NCBI GenBank assembly: GCA_900472605.1
Contig: UCJD01000042.1
Span: 10,506 to 74,505, forward strand
Length of the DNA stretch: 64,000 nucleotides
Origin: Hyphomicrobiales bacterium
GTDB taxonomy: Bacteria > Pseudomonadota > Alphaproteobacteria > Rhizobiales > Rhizobiaceae
Direction of reading: 5' to 3'
Both the position numbers and the translations under genes were made by a program. The number at the start of each line of letters is the position of its first letter. The stretch's first letter is position 1. The notes below the pieces were generated by a model. The model saw nothing but the letters and a program-made list of their open reading frames with translations. It did not search any database and was not told the origin of the DNA. Shown in pieces: positions 34,779-43,355 of this stretch.

Positions 34779-35549
34779 CTACCCCTTCACCGCCACCATG
34801 AATATCCGCGGGAACCTCAGCAGCACCCGCCCGTCCGACATCTGAGGATAGGCCTTCTCCACCCGCCCGAGATAATCCGCCAGAAACGCCTCGCGATGCT
34901 CTTCGCCGGCATGGTCGAGATAGGGGCGCAGACCTGTGCCCTTGACCCATTCGACGATCGCAGCCGCATCCGCCATCGGGTGGTTGTAATTTGTATGCCA
35001 GACGTCGACGCGCTTGGCCTTGCCGATCAGCCTGGAATAATAGGTGGAGGGCGGTGGCAGCGGCTTGCGGCGGACGCCCCGGGCTTCGAAGGCCGCTTTC
35101 CATGGACCCGCATGCGCCGTCTCCTCCATCAGCAGATGCGTCGGTTCGGTCAGATTGTCGGGCATTTGCACCGCCAGCGCGCCACCAGGCTTGAGACCAT
35201 CCATCAGCCGGTCGAAGATGTCGAGATGATCGGGCAGCCACTGAAACACGGCGTTGGCAAACAGCAGATCGACCGGTTGTTCCGGCTGCCAGGTGGCGAG
35301 GTCGGCCTGGGTGAAGGTCGTGGCGGGCAGCCGCTTGCGCGCCGCTTCCAGCATGTTGTCATCGCTGTCGAGCCCTGTGACGCCGGAGGCGCCGTAGCGG
35401 TCGACAATCAGTTCCGTCGAGTTTCCCGGCCCGCAACCGAGATCGACCGCATGCGTGATCGTGTCCATCGGCACCTGCGCCAGGAGATCACGCGCCGGTC
35501 GCGTGCGCTCGTCCTCGAATTTCACATACTGACTTGCCGACCATGCCAT
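34779..35549 (-). CDS. tam: Trans-aconitate 2-methyltransferase
   Basis: This 256-aa SAM-dependent methyltransferase esterifies trans-aconitate, a spontaneous and inhibitory isomer of the TCA intermediate cis-aconitate. The N terminus MAWSASQYVKFEDERTRPARDLL and motif I (AVDLGCGPGNSTEL) are characteristic of Tam, as are LFANAVFQWLPDH and the C-terminal FPRIFMVAVKG. The length fits the family. The ATG at 35549 follows AGGGAGAAG; the in-frame ATG at 35567 overlaps that site. It ends 14 bp after the TerC-CBS stop codon, so both may be read together. Confidence 0.93.
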   Translation of the reverse strand: MAWSASQYVKFEDERTRPARDLLAQVPMDTITHAVDLGCGPGNSTELIVDRYGASGVTGLDSDDNMLEAARKRLPATTFTQADLATWQPEQPVDLLFANAVFQWLPDHLDIFDRLMDGLKPGGALAVQMPDNLTEPTHLLMEETAHAGPWKAAFEARGVRRKPLPPPSTYYSRLIGKAKRVDVWHTNYNHPMADAAAIVEWVKGTGLRPYLDHAGEEHREAFLADYLGRVEKAYPQMSDGRVLLRFPRIFMVAVKG

Positions 35550-35563
35550 TGTCTTCTCCCTGT

Positions 35564-37123
35564 TCAATCCGCGTCTTCAATACGCTTGATCCTGATCTTG
35601 TCGATGTTGCGGCCATCGAGCGATACCACCTCGAAAGTCAGCTCCTCGAAACGGATCGTCTCGCCCACATGCGGCAGATGTCCGAGCCGCCACAGGATGA
35701 AGCCTGCGAGCGTCGAGAAGCGGTCGGTCTCATCGACCAGGTCGATGTCAACGAGCTTGGAGGCGTGGCGGATATCGATCCAGCCGTCGACGGTCAGCGA
35801 GCCGTCCTCTCCGCGTTCGATCGAAAGCTTCTCCTCGTCCTCGTCGGGGAATTCGCCGGCGATGGCCTCGAGCAGGTCGGTCGGCGTCACCATGCCTTCG
35901 AGATCGCCGTACTCGTCGAGCACGATCGCGACCGCTTCGCTCGAATGCCGCAGCTGTTCCATCAGCTTCAGCGCGCTGATACTTTCATGCACCACGAAGG
36001 GCTCGCGGATCGAGCGCTCGATATTGATCGCCCCATCGACGATCAGGTCGCGCAGGAGATCGCGGGCGCTGGCGACGCCGATGAAATTGTCGAGGCTGCC
36101 GCGGGCCACGGGAAAGCGCGAATGGCCGAGATCGACGATGCGGCGCTGCAGTTCGTCTTGCGGCGCGTCGAGGTCGAGCCAGTCGATATCGATGCGCGGC
36201 GTCATGATCGATTTGGCCGAGCGTCCGGCGAGCGTCAGCACGCCCTGGATCATGTCCTTCTCCTCATTGGAGAACACGTCCTCGTCCGCCGCCTGTTCGG
36301 CGATATGCTCGGCAGTCGGGCCGAGCGTCACCTGCGGCCTCCTGCCGCCGAGCAGGCCGAGCACGGCGTCGGCGGTGCGTTCGCGAATATTGGTGGGCGT
36401 GATCAACCGCTCGCGATTGTGCCGCGCAAGCTGGTTCAGCGATTCGATGATCACGGAGAAACCGATCGCGGCATAGAGATAGCCCTTCGGCAGGTGCACG
36501 CCGAAGCCTTCGATGATCAGCGAGAAGCCGATCATCATCAGGAAGCCCAGGCACAGGATCACGACCGTCGGATGCTTGTTGACGAAGCTGGTGAGCGGCT
36601 TCGACAGGAGCAGCATGACGCCGATGGCGATCACGACGGCGATCATCATGACCGGCAGGTGCTGCACCATGCCGACCGCGGTGATGACGCTGTCGAGCGA
36701 GAAGATCGCGTCGAGCACGACGATCTGCACGATCACCTGCCAGAAGACCGCATGGACGACCTTCTTCTCGGATGTCTCGACATGGCCCTCCAGCCGCTCG
36801 TGCAGCTCCATCGTACCCTTGAAGAGCAGGAACACACCGCCGATCAGCAGAATGATGTCACGGCCGGAGAAGCTGAACTCCATGACCGAGAAGATCGGCG
36901 TCGTCAGCGTCACGATCCAGGCGATCGAGGCGAGCAGGCCCAGCCGGATGAACAGTGCGAGGCCGAGGCCGACGAGGCGCGCGCGATCACGTTGATGCGG
37001 CGGCAGCTTGTCGGCAAGAATGGCGATAAAGACGAGATTGTCGATGCCGAGAACGATCTCGAGCACGATCAGGGTTGCGAGACCCACCCAGGCGGAGGGG
37101 TCGGACATCCAGTCGAAAAACAT
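35564..37123 (-). CDS. TerC-family membrane protein with CBS pair and CorC/HlyC domain
   Basis: This 519-aa inner-membrane protein has an N-terminal TerC domain (residues 1-240, about seven helices, with LEIVLGIDNLVFIAILADKLP and the second acidic motif DAIFSLDSVITAVGM). Then come two CBS domains (about 300-420, IMTPRIDIDWLDL and ALKLMEQLRHSSEAVAIVLDEYG) and a transporter-associated domain (430-519). This is the YoaE/YegH plan. TerC proteins are linked to manganese export and to metal loading of exported proteins. The ATG at 37123 lacks a ribosome binding site of its own, but overlaps the stop of an upstream ORF as TGATG, so translation may be coupled. Confidence 0.9.
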   Translation of the reverse strand: MFFDWMSDPSAWVGLATLIVLEIVLGIDNLVFIAILADKLPPHQRDRARLVGLGLALFIRLGLLASIAWIVTLTTPIFSVMEFSFSGRDIILLIGGVFLLFKGTMELHERLEGHVETSEKKVVHAVFWQVIVQIVVLDAIFSLDSVITAVGMVQHLPVMMIAVVIAIGVMLLLSKPLTSFVNKHPTVVILCLGFLMMIGFSLIIEGFGVHLPKGYLYAAIGFSVIIESLNQLARHNRERLITPTNIRERTADAVLGLLGGRRPQVTLGPTAEHIAEQAADEDVFSNEEKDMIQGVLTLAGRSAKSIMTPRIDIDWLDLDAPQDELQRRIVDLGHSRFPVARGSLDNFIGVASARDLLRDLIVDGAINIERSIREPFVVHESISALKLMEQLRHSSEAVAIVLDEYGDLEGMVTPTDLLEAIAGEFPDEDEEKLSIERGEDGSLTVDGWIDIRHASKLVDIDLVDETDRFSTLAGFILWRLGHLPHVGETIRFEELTFEVVSLDGRNIDKIRIKRIEDAD

Positions 37124-37380
37124 CAATGCTGTAACGCGGCCACGTTGACGGGACCGCTCCTTTTGCGATGAAAATATGAAAGGCGGATGACACCGGCCGC
37201 AAGCAGCCGACGATCAAATTCCGCGATGGATATGAAAAGAGCCGCTCTGAGCGCGGCTATATCAGACGTAACGTCGGTGCGGCGAAGCGTGCGCCATCTA
37301 CAGCCATCCCCATCGCCATCAGCAGAGATATCGCTGGAAGACGGGGCGGAACTGGTACTGGACGGGTCGCTGTCGGGCAT
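37123..37380 (-). CDS. Possible leader ORF coupled to the TerC gene
   Basis: This ORF of up to 85 codons ends in TGA overlapping the terC ATG (TGATG). Its last residues, YFHRKRSGPVNVAALQH, resemble those of the short ORF before the ABC-F gene (FNRQRGPVNALQ). The 5' part is low-complexity (Ser/Asp-rich) and contains a terminator-like hairpin, so the functional ORF may be shorter, but no ATG, GTG or TTG lies in frame near the conserved end. Treat it as a hypothesis. Confidence 0.3.
   Translation of the reverse strand: MPDSDPSSTSSAPSSSDISADGDGDGCRWRTLRRTDVTSDIAALRAALFISIAEFDRRLLAAGVIRLSYFHRKRSGPVNVAALQH
37235..37258 (-). terminator. Terminator or attenuator upstream of the TerC gene
   Basis: On the minus strand AGCCGC-(7 nt)-GCGGCT is followed by CTTTTC. 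It lies 259 bp after the cupin stop codon and 112 bp before the TerC start, so it either ends the cupin transcript late or attenuates the TerC leader. Confidence 0.5.
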
Positions 37381-37516
37381 TCTTCAATTTTGCGGGGTAA
37401 CGCGCGCAAACGCAAGAGGGGCGTGGCGGAATTCGTTCGCATGCTTGCGATCGTGGCCATTTCGAATGGCCAGGGAGGATGGCCGCCCGGAGATCCGGAC
37501 GGCTCTGGAGTGGCGC

Positions 37517-37951
37517 TCAGGCCGCCAGGATGCGCGTGCTGTCGCTGTTGGCGACGACGGTCAACAGGTCGCGGGTGCGCGATTCGGCGGCTTCGAAGAA
37601 GTCCGACATATCGCTGTCGATCGTTGCCGAAAACCGGGCGGTTTCAGGGCCGCGGTTGGAGTAGCCATGCGCCTGGTCGGCCTCGATGCGGACGATATCG
37701 CCGGCGGTGGCTTCGAATTCTTCCAGTCCCTGATCTGTCATTCGACGGATGATCAGACAGCCTTCGATGATGCGCAGGATTTCGGGGCTGGCGTGGCGAT
37801 GCAGCGGCGTACGGCCGCCCGCAGGCACCGTGACGTCGAAGATGTTCAGCCAGGTTCCCTCAAGCCGCGTGTGCCGCTCGAGCTGGCCTTCCGGCACAAA
37901 GCCGGCCGATGCGCCTGATGGCGCATGGGTGTTCACAAATGAGTTGGACAT
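37517..37951 (-). CDS. Cupin-domain protein
   Basis: This 144-aa single-cupin protein has motif 1 GGRTPLHRHASPEILRIIEG (two His and a Glu for metal binding) and motif 2 GDIVRIEADQAHGYSNRG. A C-terminal helix (DFFEAAESRTRDLLTVV) follows the barrel. Small cupins of this kind bind metal and act as sensors, isomerases or storage proteins; the role here cannot be assigned. It is monocistronic, with 260-280 bp of non-coding sequence on its downstream side. Confidence 0.85.
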   Translation of the reverse strand: MSNSFVNTHAPSGASAGFVPEGQLERHTRLEGTWLNIFDVTVPAGGRTPLHRHASPEILRIIEGCLIIRRMTDQGLEEFEATAGDIVRIEADQAHGYSNRGPETARFSATIDSDMSDFFEAAESRTRDLLTVVANSDSTRILAA

Positions 37952-38059
37952 GATGTCTCGCTTTTCTTTTTCTTAGCGGCGAGCGCGTTAAACCTTTAGC
38001 CGGAGAATGGCAACCCGCTAAAATGCAAGGCTCCGATGCGCATAACGGACCCCCACGCA

Positions 38060-38084
38060 ATCAGCGGGTTTTCAGCCCGCTGAT
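38060..38084 (-). terminator. Hairpin downstream of the patatin gene
   Basis: Arms ATCAGCGGG and CCCGCTGAT are perfect 9-nt complements around a 7-nt loop, 20 bp beyond the patatin stop codon. There is no strong T-run, so it may slow transcription or protect the mRNA end rather than terminate by itself. Confidence 0.5.
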
Positions 38085-38104
38085 CACCGGATCGTGTTTG
38101 GCTG

Positions 38105-39154
38105 TCATTGGTTTGCCAGGATGCGTTTCGCGATTTCGTCGAGCGCTAGCGCGTTGTCCTTGATGATCGAGGCGGCGATTGCTTCGAGTTGCTCGATGTT
38201 CTTGTCCTGGGTGTCGTCCAGCGCATCGCTCTGTGCGTTCGTCAGCTGTTCATCGAGCCGGAAGTAATTAAGCGTCGCCGCGTTTTGATTGGTTACGACC
38301 GTCGAGAATTTGAGCTTCGTTCCGGGCGGATTGAGCAGTTTGTTGGCCTGGTAGGAGGCGGTGCTCGCCTGGCCCTGCATGAGGATCGATATGAGTGGGG
38401 TGTGGTGCGAGACCTGCATCCAGCCGAGAATGCCCCACTCCTTGGCTTCCTGATATTGAATGGGTCGATTCTGCTGGCCGGTGCCCAGCGACAGGAAGAC
38501 GAGCTCATCGTCTTTCCATGGCTGCTTGCGCGCCTCGACATAGGCGGCAAGGATCGGATCGTTGGCGAAAACGCCGCCATCAATGAGGGCGACGTGCCGC
38601 TTCTGACGATCTGTCTCACCGATCCTTTCGATCAGCGCCGGCGGAAAATAGGTGGGCGCCGCCGAGGTCGCCCGTGCCGCCTCCCAGAAGCGGAATTTGC
38701 TGTTTTCGGGGTCGGCATTCGACATGAAAAGCGCGGCCCGGTTCTCGATGTCGTAGGCCGTGATTACCACTTTCGACAGACCTTGGTCGAGCGTGGCTTT
38801 GCCGAGCTTCTCTTGCAGCCTGCTTTCAAGCACGTCGGGCTTGTAGCGCGGATCGTTGATCCCGAACGGATTGAGCACCGCCGCCCCCAATGGCTTCTTG
38901 AAGATATCGGCGCCTTCGTCCGTATAGAGTTTCAGAAGCTCGGCCGGCGTGCATGCCGCCTTCTTCTTGTCATCAGGGTGCGGGCAGGTCAGCCCTGCCG
39001 CGATGATCCCGCCGGTGGATGTGCCGACGATCATGTCGAACGCCTGGTGGAGCGGCAGCCCCTTCAACCTCTTTGCGAGGGCGACGAGAACAGCCGCCGG
39101 AATGATCCCGCGAATGCCGCCGCCATCGATCGAAAGAATAAAACGCTTTGCCAT
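38105..39154 (-). CDS. Patatin-like phospholipase
   Basis: This 349-aa patatin-fold lipid acyl hydrolase has the oxyanion-hole motif FILSIDGGGIRGIIPA at the N terminus, the nucleophile elbow GTSTGG (Ser about 47) and the catalytic aspartate in LIDGGVFAND. It is close in plan to plant patatins and to the CapV effector of CBASS antiphage systems. However, no cyclic-nucleotide synthase gene is next to it, so a defence role is not supported by context. The start at 39154 follows AGGGGAGC; an upstream ATG (39166) overlaps that site. Soluble, probably cytosolic and membrane-associating. Confidence 0.9.
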   Translation of the reverse strand: MAKRFILSIDGGGIRGIIPAAVLVALAKRLKGLPLHQAFDMIVGTSTGGIIAAGLTCPHPDDKKKAACTPAELLKLYTDEGADIFKKPLGAAVLNPFGINDPRYKPDVLESRLQEKLGKATLDQGLSKVVITAYDIENRAALFMSNADPENSKFRFWEAARATSAAPTYFPPALIERIGETDRQKRHVALIDGGVFANDPILAAYVEARKQPWKDDELVFLSLGTGQQNRPIQYQEAKEWGILGWMQVSHHTPLISILMQGQASTASYQANKLLNPPGTKLKFSTVVTNQNAATLNYFRLDEQLTNAQSDALDDTQDKNIEQLEAIAASIIKDNALALDEIAKRILANQ

Positions 39155-39459
39155 GCTCCCCTCCATGCCGGTTCATCCGGTTGAGAGAAGTATGTGGATT
39201 AAACCAAAGATTGCAACAAACTGAAAAGCGCGCTCTGGTTGAATCTGGTTGTGCCTGCCTGTTCGAACGCGCGCCTAACCGCCCCCCATGAGTTTCGCTG
39301 ATACATCCATCGCCGCCGCGTGAGGCGCGCGCATGAATATTGCAGCTGGCAGCAGTCGCGCATGCTGTTTCTTGCTTAGCCTTCGCCGCGTCATATTTCT
39401 CCTTGACCCGGACTTCGCGCGGGGTTTTGTCTCCCTGCAATTGATTGAAGGAGAAACTC
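39155..39459. promoter_or_regulatory. Divergent promoter region of patatin and ilvE genes
   Basis: This 305-bp region has no convincing gene and must hold promoters for both flanking genes. GAAGGAGAAA at 39448-39457 is the ribosome binding site of ilvE. A leucine-rich ORF starting at 39333 runs through the ilvE start in another frame and is not a leader peptide. No clear operator dyad is visible. Confidence 0.5.
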
Positions 39460-40347
39460 ATGGCCGTCGATACATCGCCCCGTTCAAACACCTGGACCTA
39501 TGTCGAGGGAGAGTGGCTGACCGGCAATCCGCCGCTGATCGGGCCGACCTCGCATGCCATGTGGCTGGCCTCCACAGTCTTCGACGGCGCCCGCTGGTTC
39601 GATGGCATCGCGCCGGATCTCGACCTGCACTGCCAGCGCATCAACCGCTCGGCCGTCAACATGGGCCTGAAGCCGGTAAAGACGGCTGAGGAAATCGAGG
39701 CGCTTGCCTGGGAGGGCATCAAGAAGTTCGACGGAAAGACGCCGATCTACATCAAGCCGATGTACTGGGGCGAGCACGGCTCTGCCGGCAGCGTCGTCAC
39801 CGTCGATGGCGATAGCACGCGCTTTGCGCTATGCCTGTTCGAAGCGCCGCTCGGCAACAACAAGCCGAACTCGCTCACCGTCTCGCCCTTCCGCCGCCCG
39901 TCGCCGGAGACCGCGATGACCGACGCCAAGGCCGGCTCACTCTATCCCAACAGCGGCCGCGCCATCGCCGAAGCCAGAAGCCGCGGCTTCGACAACGCCC
40001 TGATGCGCGACATGAACGGCAATATCGCCGAGACCGCGTCCTCCAACGTGTTCCTCGTCAAGGACGGCGTCGTCAAGACGCCTGTCGCCAATCGCACCTT
40101 CCTCGCCGGCATCACCCGCGCCCGCGTCATCGGCCTCCTGCGTCAGGCTGGCTTCGAGGTGCGCGAGGAGACGCTCTCGATCGACGATTTCATGGCGGCC
40201 GACGAGATCTTCACCTCGGGCAACTATTCCAAGGTCGTCGGCGTCAACCGCCTCGACGGCCGCGAACTGCAGGAAGGTCCTGTCACCCGCAAGGCGCTCG
40301 AAATCTACATGAACTGGGCATTTGGTCGCAGCGCAAGCGACAGCTGA
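39460..40347 (+). CDS. ilvE: Branched-chain amino acid aminotransferase
   Basis: This 295-aa class IV PLP-dependent aminotransferase catalyses the last step of Leu/Ile/Val synthesis and the first step of their breakdown, with 2-oxoglutarate as partner. Features are STVFDGARWFDG, the PLP-lysine region TDAKAGSLYPNSGRAIAEA, the family signature NGNIAETASSNVFLVKDG and FTSGNYSKVVGVNRLDGR near the end. It is slightly shorter than E. coli IlvE (309 aa). The ATG at 39460 follows GAAGGAGAAA closely. A RIME-like repeat follows the gene. It is probably one of several rhizobial IlvE paralogues, so D-amino-acid aminotransferase-like substrate use is possible. Confidence 0.92.
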   Translation: MAVDTSPRSNTWTYVEGEWLTGNPPLIGPTSHAMWLASTVFDGARWFDGIAPDLDLHCQRINRSAVNMGLKPVKTAEEIEALAWEGIKKFDGKTPIYIKPMYWGEHGSAGSVVTVDGDSTRFALCLFEAPLGNNKPNSLTVSPFRRPSPETAMTDAKAGSLYPNSGRAIAEARSRGFDNALMRDMNGNIAETASSNVFLVKDGVVKTPVANRTFLAGITRARVIGLLRQAGFEVREETLSIDDFMAADEIFTSGNYSKVVGVNRLDGRELQEGPVTRKALEIYMNWAFGRSASDS

Positions 40348-40365
40348 TCTGCTATTGAGGGCGGA

Positions 40366-40498
40366 GGGTGTGGCCCCCTCATCCGACCCTTCGGGCCACC
40401 TTCTCCCCGAGGGGGAGAAGGGAACTGAGACGTTGCGGCATTTTCCCTTCTCCCCATCGGGGAGAAGGTGCCGGTAGGCGGATGAGGGGGCCACACCC
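40366..40498. repeat. RIME-like palindromic intergenic repeat, copy 2
   Basis: Outer arms GGGTGTGGCCCCCTCATCC and its exact inverse complement at the right end flank two inner hairpins built from CTTCTCCCC and GGGGAGAAG. It sits between ilvE and the bestrophin gene and may stabilise or end the ilvE transcript. Confidence 0.85.
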
Positions 40499-40541
40499 AC
40501 TACCCTAGCGTCAACACCACTCCAGCCTGGTCCCCCGCGTC

Positions 40542-41468
40542 ATGATCGTGCGCCCCCGTCCAACTCTCCTGCAACTCTTCTTCATTCTCCGCGGCTCGAT
40601 CATCAAGCGCGTCATGCCGCAGATCATCCTCACCGCCGTGCTCTCCTCGCTGGTCGTGCTTTGTCACACCCTATGGCCGGGCACGCTACCTGTTTTCAAC
40701 GGCGCCCCCTTCGCGCTGCTCGGCATCGCGCTGTCGATCTTTTTAGGCTTCCGCAACAACGCCTGCTACGACCGCTGGTGGGAGGCGCGCCGGCAATGGG
40801 GCGTGATCGTCTTCTCCGCCCGTCATTTCGCCCGCCAGACCCTGATCCTGGAAACGATGTCGGGCGAGGCCGGAGCCGAGGCGCGCAAGCGCGTCCTGAC
40901 GCTGGTCATCGCCTTCGTCCAGTCGCTGGTCCCGCACCTGCGCAAGGGCATCTCCCGCGCAAAGATCGAGCGCCTGCTGCCGGATGATATCAACGCCCGC
41001 TATTGCGCCAGCCGCAACCCGCCCGAAGCGCTCTCATTGGAAATCGCCCGCGAGCTCGCCGAGCTCCGCGCCAAGGGCATGCTGACCGACATCAACTACC
41101 AGATGCTCGACCGCACGCTGGCCGATCTCACGCTCGCCCAGGCATCCTGCGAGCGCATCCGCTGGACGCCGGTTCCCTTCGGCTACACGCTGCTCCTGCA
41201 CCGCACCGCGCATCTTTTCTGCCTCATGCTGCCCTTCGGCTTCGACGACGTGCTCGGCTGGTTCATGCCCTTCGGCACGGCGCTGGTCGCCTACACTTTC
41301 TTCGGCCTCGACGCGCTGGGCGACGAGCTGGAGGAACCTTTCGGCAAACAGCCCAATGCGCTGCCCATCGAGGCGATCGCCGACACCGTCGAGATCAACA
41401 TCCGCGAAGCCATGGGCGAAAAAGACTTGCCGCCGTTGCCGGTCGCGGTGGATTACCGGTTGATGTAG
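40542..41468 (+). CDS. Bestrophin-family (UPF0187) membrane protein
   Basis: This 308-aa integral membrane protein is of the bestrophin/YneE family, which forms pentameric ion channels (chloride or cation). The family landmarks are the N-terminal amphipathic PTLLQLFFILRGSIIKRV, the pore-region FALLGIALSIFLGFRNNACYDRWWEARRQWG, and the conserved C-terminal region YTFFGLDALGDELEEPFG with the acidic cluster that corresponds to the calcium clasp of eukaryotic bestrophins. No ribosome binding site is evident before the ATG. It converges on the MFS gene. Confidence 0.92.
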   Translation: MIVRPRPTLLQLFFILRGSIIKRVMPQIILTAVLSSLVVLCHTLWPGTLPVFNGAPFALLGIALSIFLGFRNNACYDRWWEARRQWGVIVFSARHFARQTLILETMSGEAGAEARKRVLTLVIAFVQSLVPHLRKGISRAKIERLLPDDINARYCASRNPPEALSLEIARELAELRAKGMLTDINYQMLDRTLADLTLAQASCERIRWTPVPFGYTLLLHRTAHLFCLMLPFGFDDVLGWFMPFGTALVAYTFFGLDALGDELEEPFGKQPNALPIEAIADTVEINIREAMGEKDLPPLPVAVDYRLM

Positions 41469-41478
41469 CGGGTGCGGC

Positions 41479-42708
41479 CTAGGCCGCATCCCCCCGCGGT
41501 CGCACCATCCACGAATAGGCAGCCCCGGCGATCAGCAGCACGCATGTGCCGAGAAACACCGCCCGCATGCCGATATGCCCGCCAACGAAACCGCCCATCA
41601 GCGGGCCGGCGACCTGGCCGACATATTGCGAGGAGACGGACAATCCGAGGATGCTGCCCGCCGCGCTGTCGGGGACACTGTGGCGGATGACGGCGGAAAT
41701 GCAGGGAAGCAGGCCGCCGAGCGCCACGCCCATCAGGAAGCGCAGCACGATCAGCTGCCATGACGAGGTGACGAAGGCCTGCGGGATCAGGAGCAGGCCG
41801 GCAATGCCGAGCGCGCCTGCAATCACGGGCCAGTGGCCGATCCTGTCCGCGAGCTTCCCCAGCCGCGAGGCCGAAAGGATGCTGCCGAGCGCGGCCGCCG
41901 ACATGACGATGCCGGATATCACCGTCACCCGCGCCGCATCGTCGACCAGCTGCGCGACATAGACGGTGATGATCGGCTCGATTGACATGTTGGCGAGCAT
42001 CAGCAGCATGCCGGTGAAGAGCATGGCGATGACGGGCCGCTTGTCTGGTATCGAGGCCCAGCCGCCGCTCTGCTTGGCGGCCTTCTTGCGGGCAGGCGAC
42101 TTCTCCTCCTTGATCAGGAAGAGGGTGGCGAGAAAGGCGAGGAAGATCATCGCGCCGGCGGCCAGAAACGTGCCGCGAATGCCGATCAGGGGCGGCAGCA
42201 CGCCGCCGATCAGCGGCCCGACCAGATTGCCCGCCATGATGCCGGATGCCAGTGTGCCCAGCGCCCAGGCCGACCGGTCCTTCGGCGTCTGCGTCGCCAC
42301 CAGCACCATCGAGCCGGACGAGTAGCCGCCCGCCAGCCCGACGAACAGCCGGAGCGCCACCAGCTGCCAGACGTTTCCGGCCATGCCCATCAGCGAGATC
42401 GCCACCGTCATGCCCAGGCTGGCGCGCACCAGCATCAGCTTGCGCCCGTAGATATCGCCGAGCCGTCCCCAGAGCGGCGCCACGAAGGCGGCGGCGAAGA
42501 AGGTTGCGCCATAGGCGATCCCGGACCACTGCACGATCGCGGCATGGTCGCTGACGCCGAGCTCCTCGACATAGAGCGGCAGGAAGGGGAGGAGTAGCGT
42601 CATCGCCACGATGGTGGTGAACGAGCCGACAAGCGAAACAGCCAGATTGCGTTTCCAATGGATCGAGCCGGGCGCAGCCGTGGCGGTATCCTCAGTCTTG
42701 TCACTCAT
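41479..42708 (-). CDS. MFS efflux transporter
   Basis: This 409-aa, 12-helix major facilitator is of the drug:H+ antiporter (DHA1) type. The motif GRLGDIYGRKLMLVRA after helix 2 is the MFS motif A, repeated in weaker form as GKLADRIGH in the second half. Helix 5 has GSMVLVATQTPKDRSAWALGTL and motif C-like GGVLPPLIG. A basic central loop (KSPARKKAAKQSGG) joins the halves. The start at 42708 follows GAAGG. The substrate is unknown. It is divergent from the SnoaL-like gene across a 277-bp region with no clear dyad. Confidence 0.9.
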   Translation of the reverse strand: MSDKTEDTATAAPGSIHWKRNLAVSLVGSFTTIVAMTLLLPFLPLYVEELGVSDHAAIVQWSGIAYGATFFAAAFVAPLWGRLGDIYGRKLMLVRASLGMTVAISLMGMAGNVWQLVALRLFVGLAGGYSSGSMVLVATQTPKDRSAWALGTLASGIMAGNLVGPLIGGVLPPLIGIRGTFLAAGAMIFLAFLATLFLIKEEKSPARKKAAKQSGGWASIPDKRPVIAMLFTGMLLMLANMSIEPIITVYVAQLVDDAARVTVISGIVMSAAALGSILSASRLGKLADRIGHWPVIAGALGIAGLLLIPQAFVTSSWQLIVLRFLMGVALGGLLPCISAVIRHSVPDSAAGSILGLSVSSQYVGQVAGPLMGGFVGGHIGMRAVFLGTCVLLIAGAAYSWMVRPRGDAA

Positions 42709-42985
42709 GTCACGGCCTTCTCGGTGATCGATCGTCCATGCCGGAAGCAAGAGCGGCGCTCATGTCGATCAAACCGATCGGGCCCGGGCAAACGTCGAGC
42801 GGGGAGGTGAGGTAGGACAGAAGGGCGGTCCGTTTCCGGTGGCACACCATTGGTATAGCCCCGCCGCCAAGAGGCCATCAAGGACGGATACAGGGGCATT
42901 CGGTTCTCCCGATGTCGGATTTTGTCTGATCGGCCTCGCCTTTTGCTTTGGCGCTCGCAGTTTCTTTAAGAGGAGGATGATCGAT

Positions 42986-43333
42986 ATGACTGAAGAAAAC
43001 GACACCGCGCGCCAGAAGACCGTGCGCGCCCTCTACGCCGCCTATATCGACGGCCGCAAGGATATCGCCGCGGCGATGCTGACGGAGGATTTCACCTTCT
43101 CCAGCCCGCGCGACGACCACATCGACCGCGACGCCTATTTCGCGCGTTGCTGGCCGACACCGCCGCCGTTCGAGCGCATGGAGATCGAATATCTCGGTCT
43201 TGCCGGCGATGAGGCGGTGGTGCGTTATCGCGCCGTCAAACGCGACGGCGGAGCGTTCCGCAACATCGAGACGCTCCGCTTCAGGGGTGAAAAGCTTGCG
43301 GCCGTCGAGGTCTATTTCGGCCGCGACGGCTAG
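42986..43333 (+). CDS. SnoaL/NTF2-like protein
   Basis: This 115-aa protein has the NTF2-like alpha+beta cone fold: helices KTVRALYAAYIDGRKDIAAAML, then TEDFTFSSPRDDHIDRDAYFARCWP, and a beta-sheet ending in ETLRFRGEKLAAVEVYFGR. Such proteins are small-molecule isomerases/dehydratases or simple ligand binders. The ATG at 42986 lies 9 nt after AGGAGG, while the ATG at 42977 abuts it. The function is unknown. Confidence 0.85.
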   Translation: MTEENDTARQKTVRALYAAYIDGRKDIAAAMLTEDFTFSSPRDDHIDRDAYFARCWPTPPPFERMEIEYLGLAGDEAVVRYRAVKRDGGAFRNIETLRFRGEKLAAVEVYFGRDG

Positions 43334-43355
43334 CTAGCCAGGCAGGCTCAGCGGA

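Noticed and set aside
37123..37300. yybP-ykoY manganese riboswitch before terC
   Set aside because: TerC genes often carry it, so I looked for its conserved core on the minus strand and did not find it.
39333..39460. Leucine-rich reading frame upstream of ilvE that could be an attenuator leader peptide
   Set aside because: It has a weak ribosome binding site and several Leu/Val/Ile codons, but it runs through the ilvE start for about 230 bp without a stop, and no terminator/antiterminator pair is visible.
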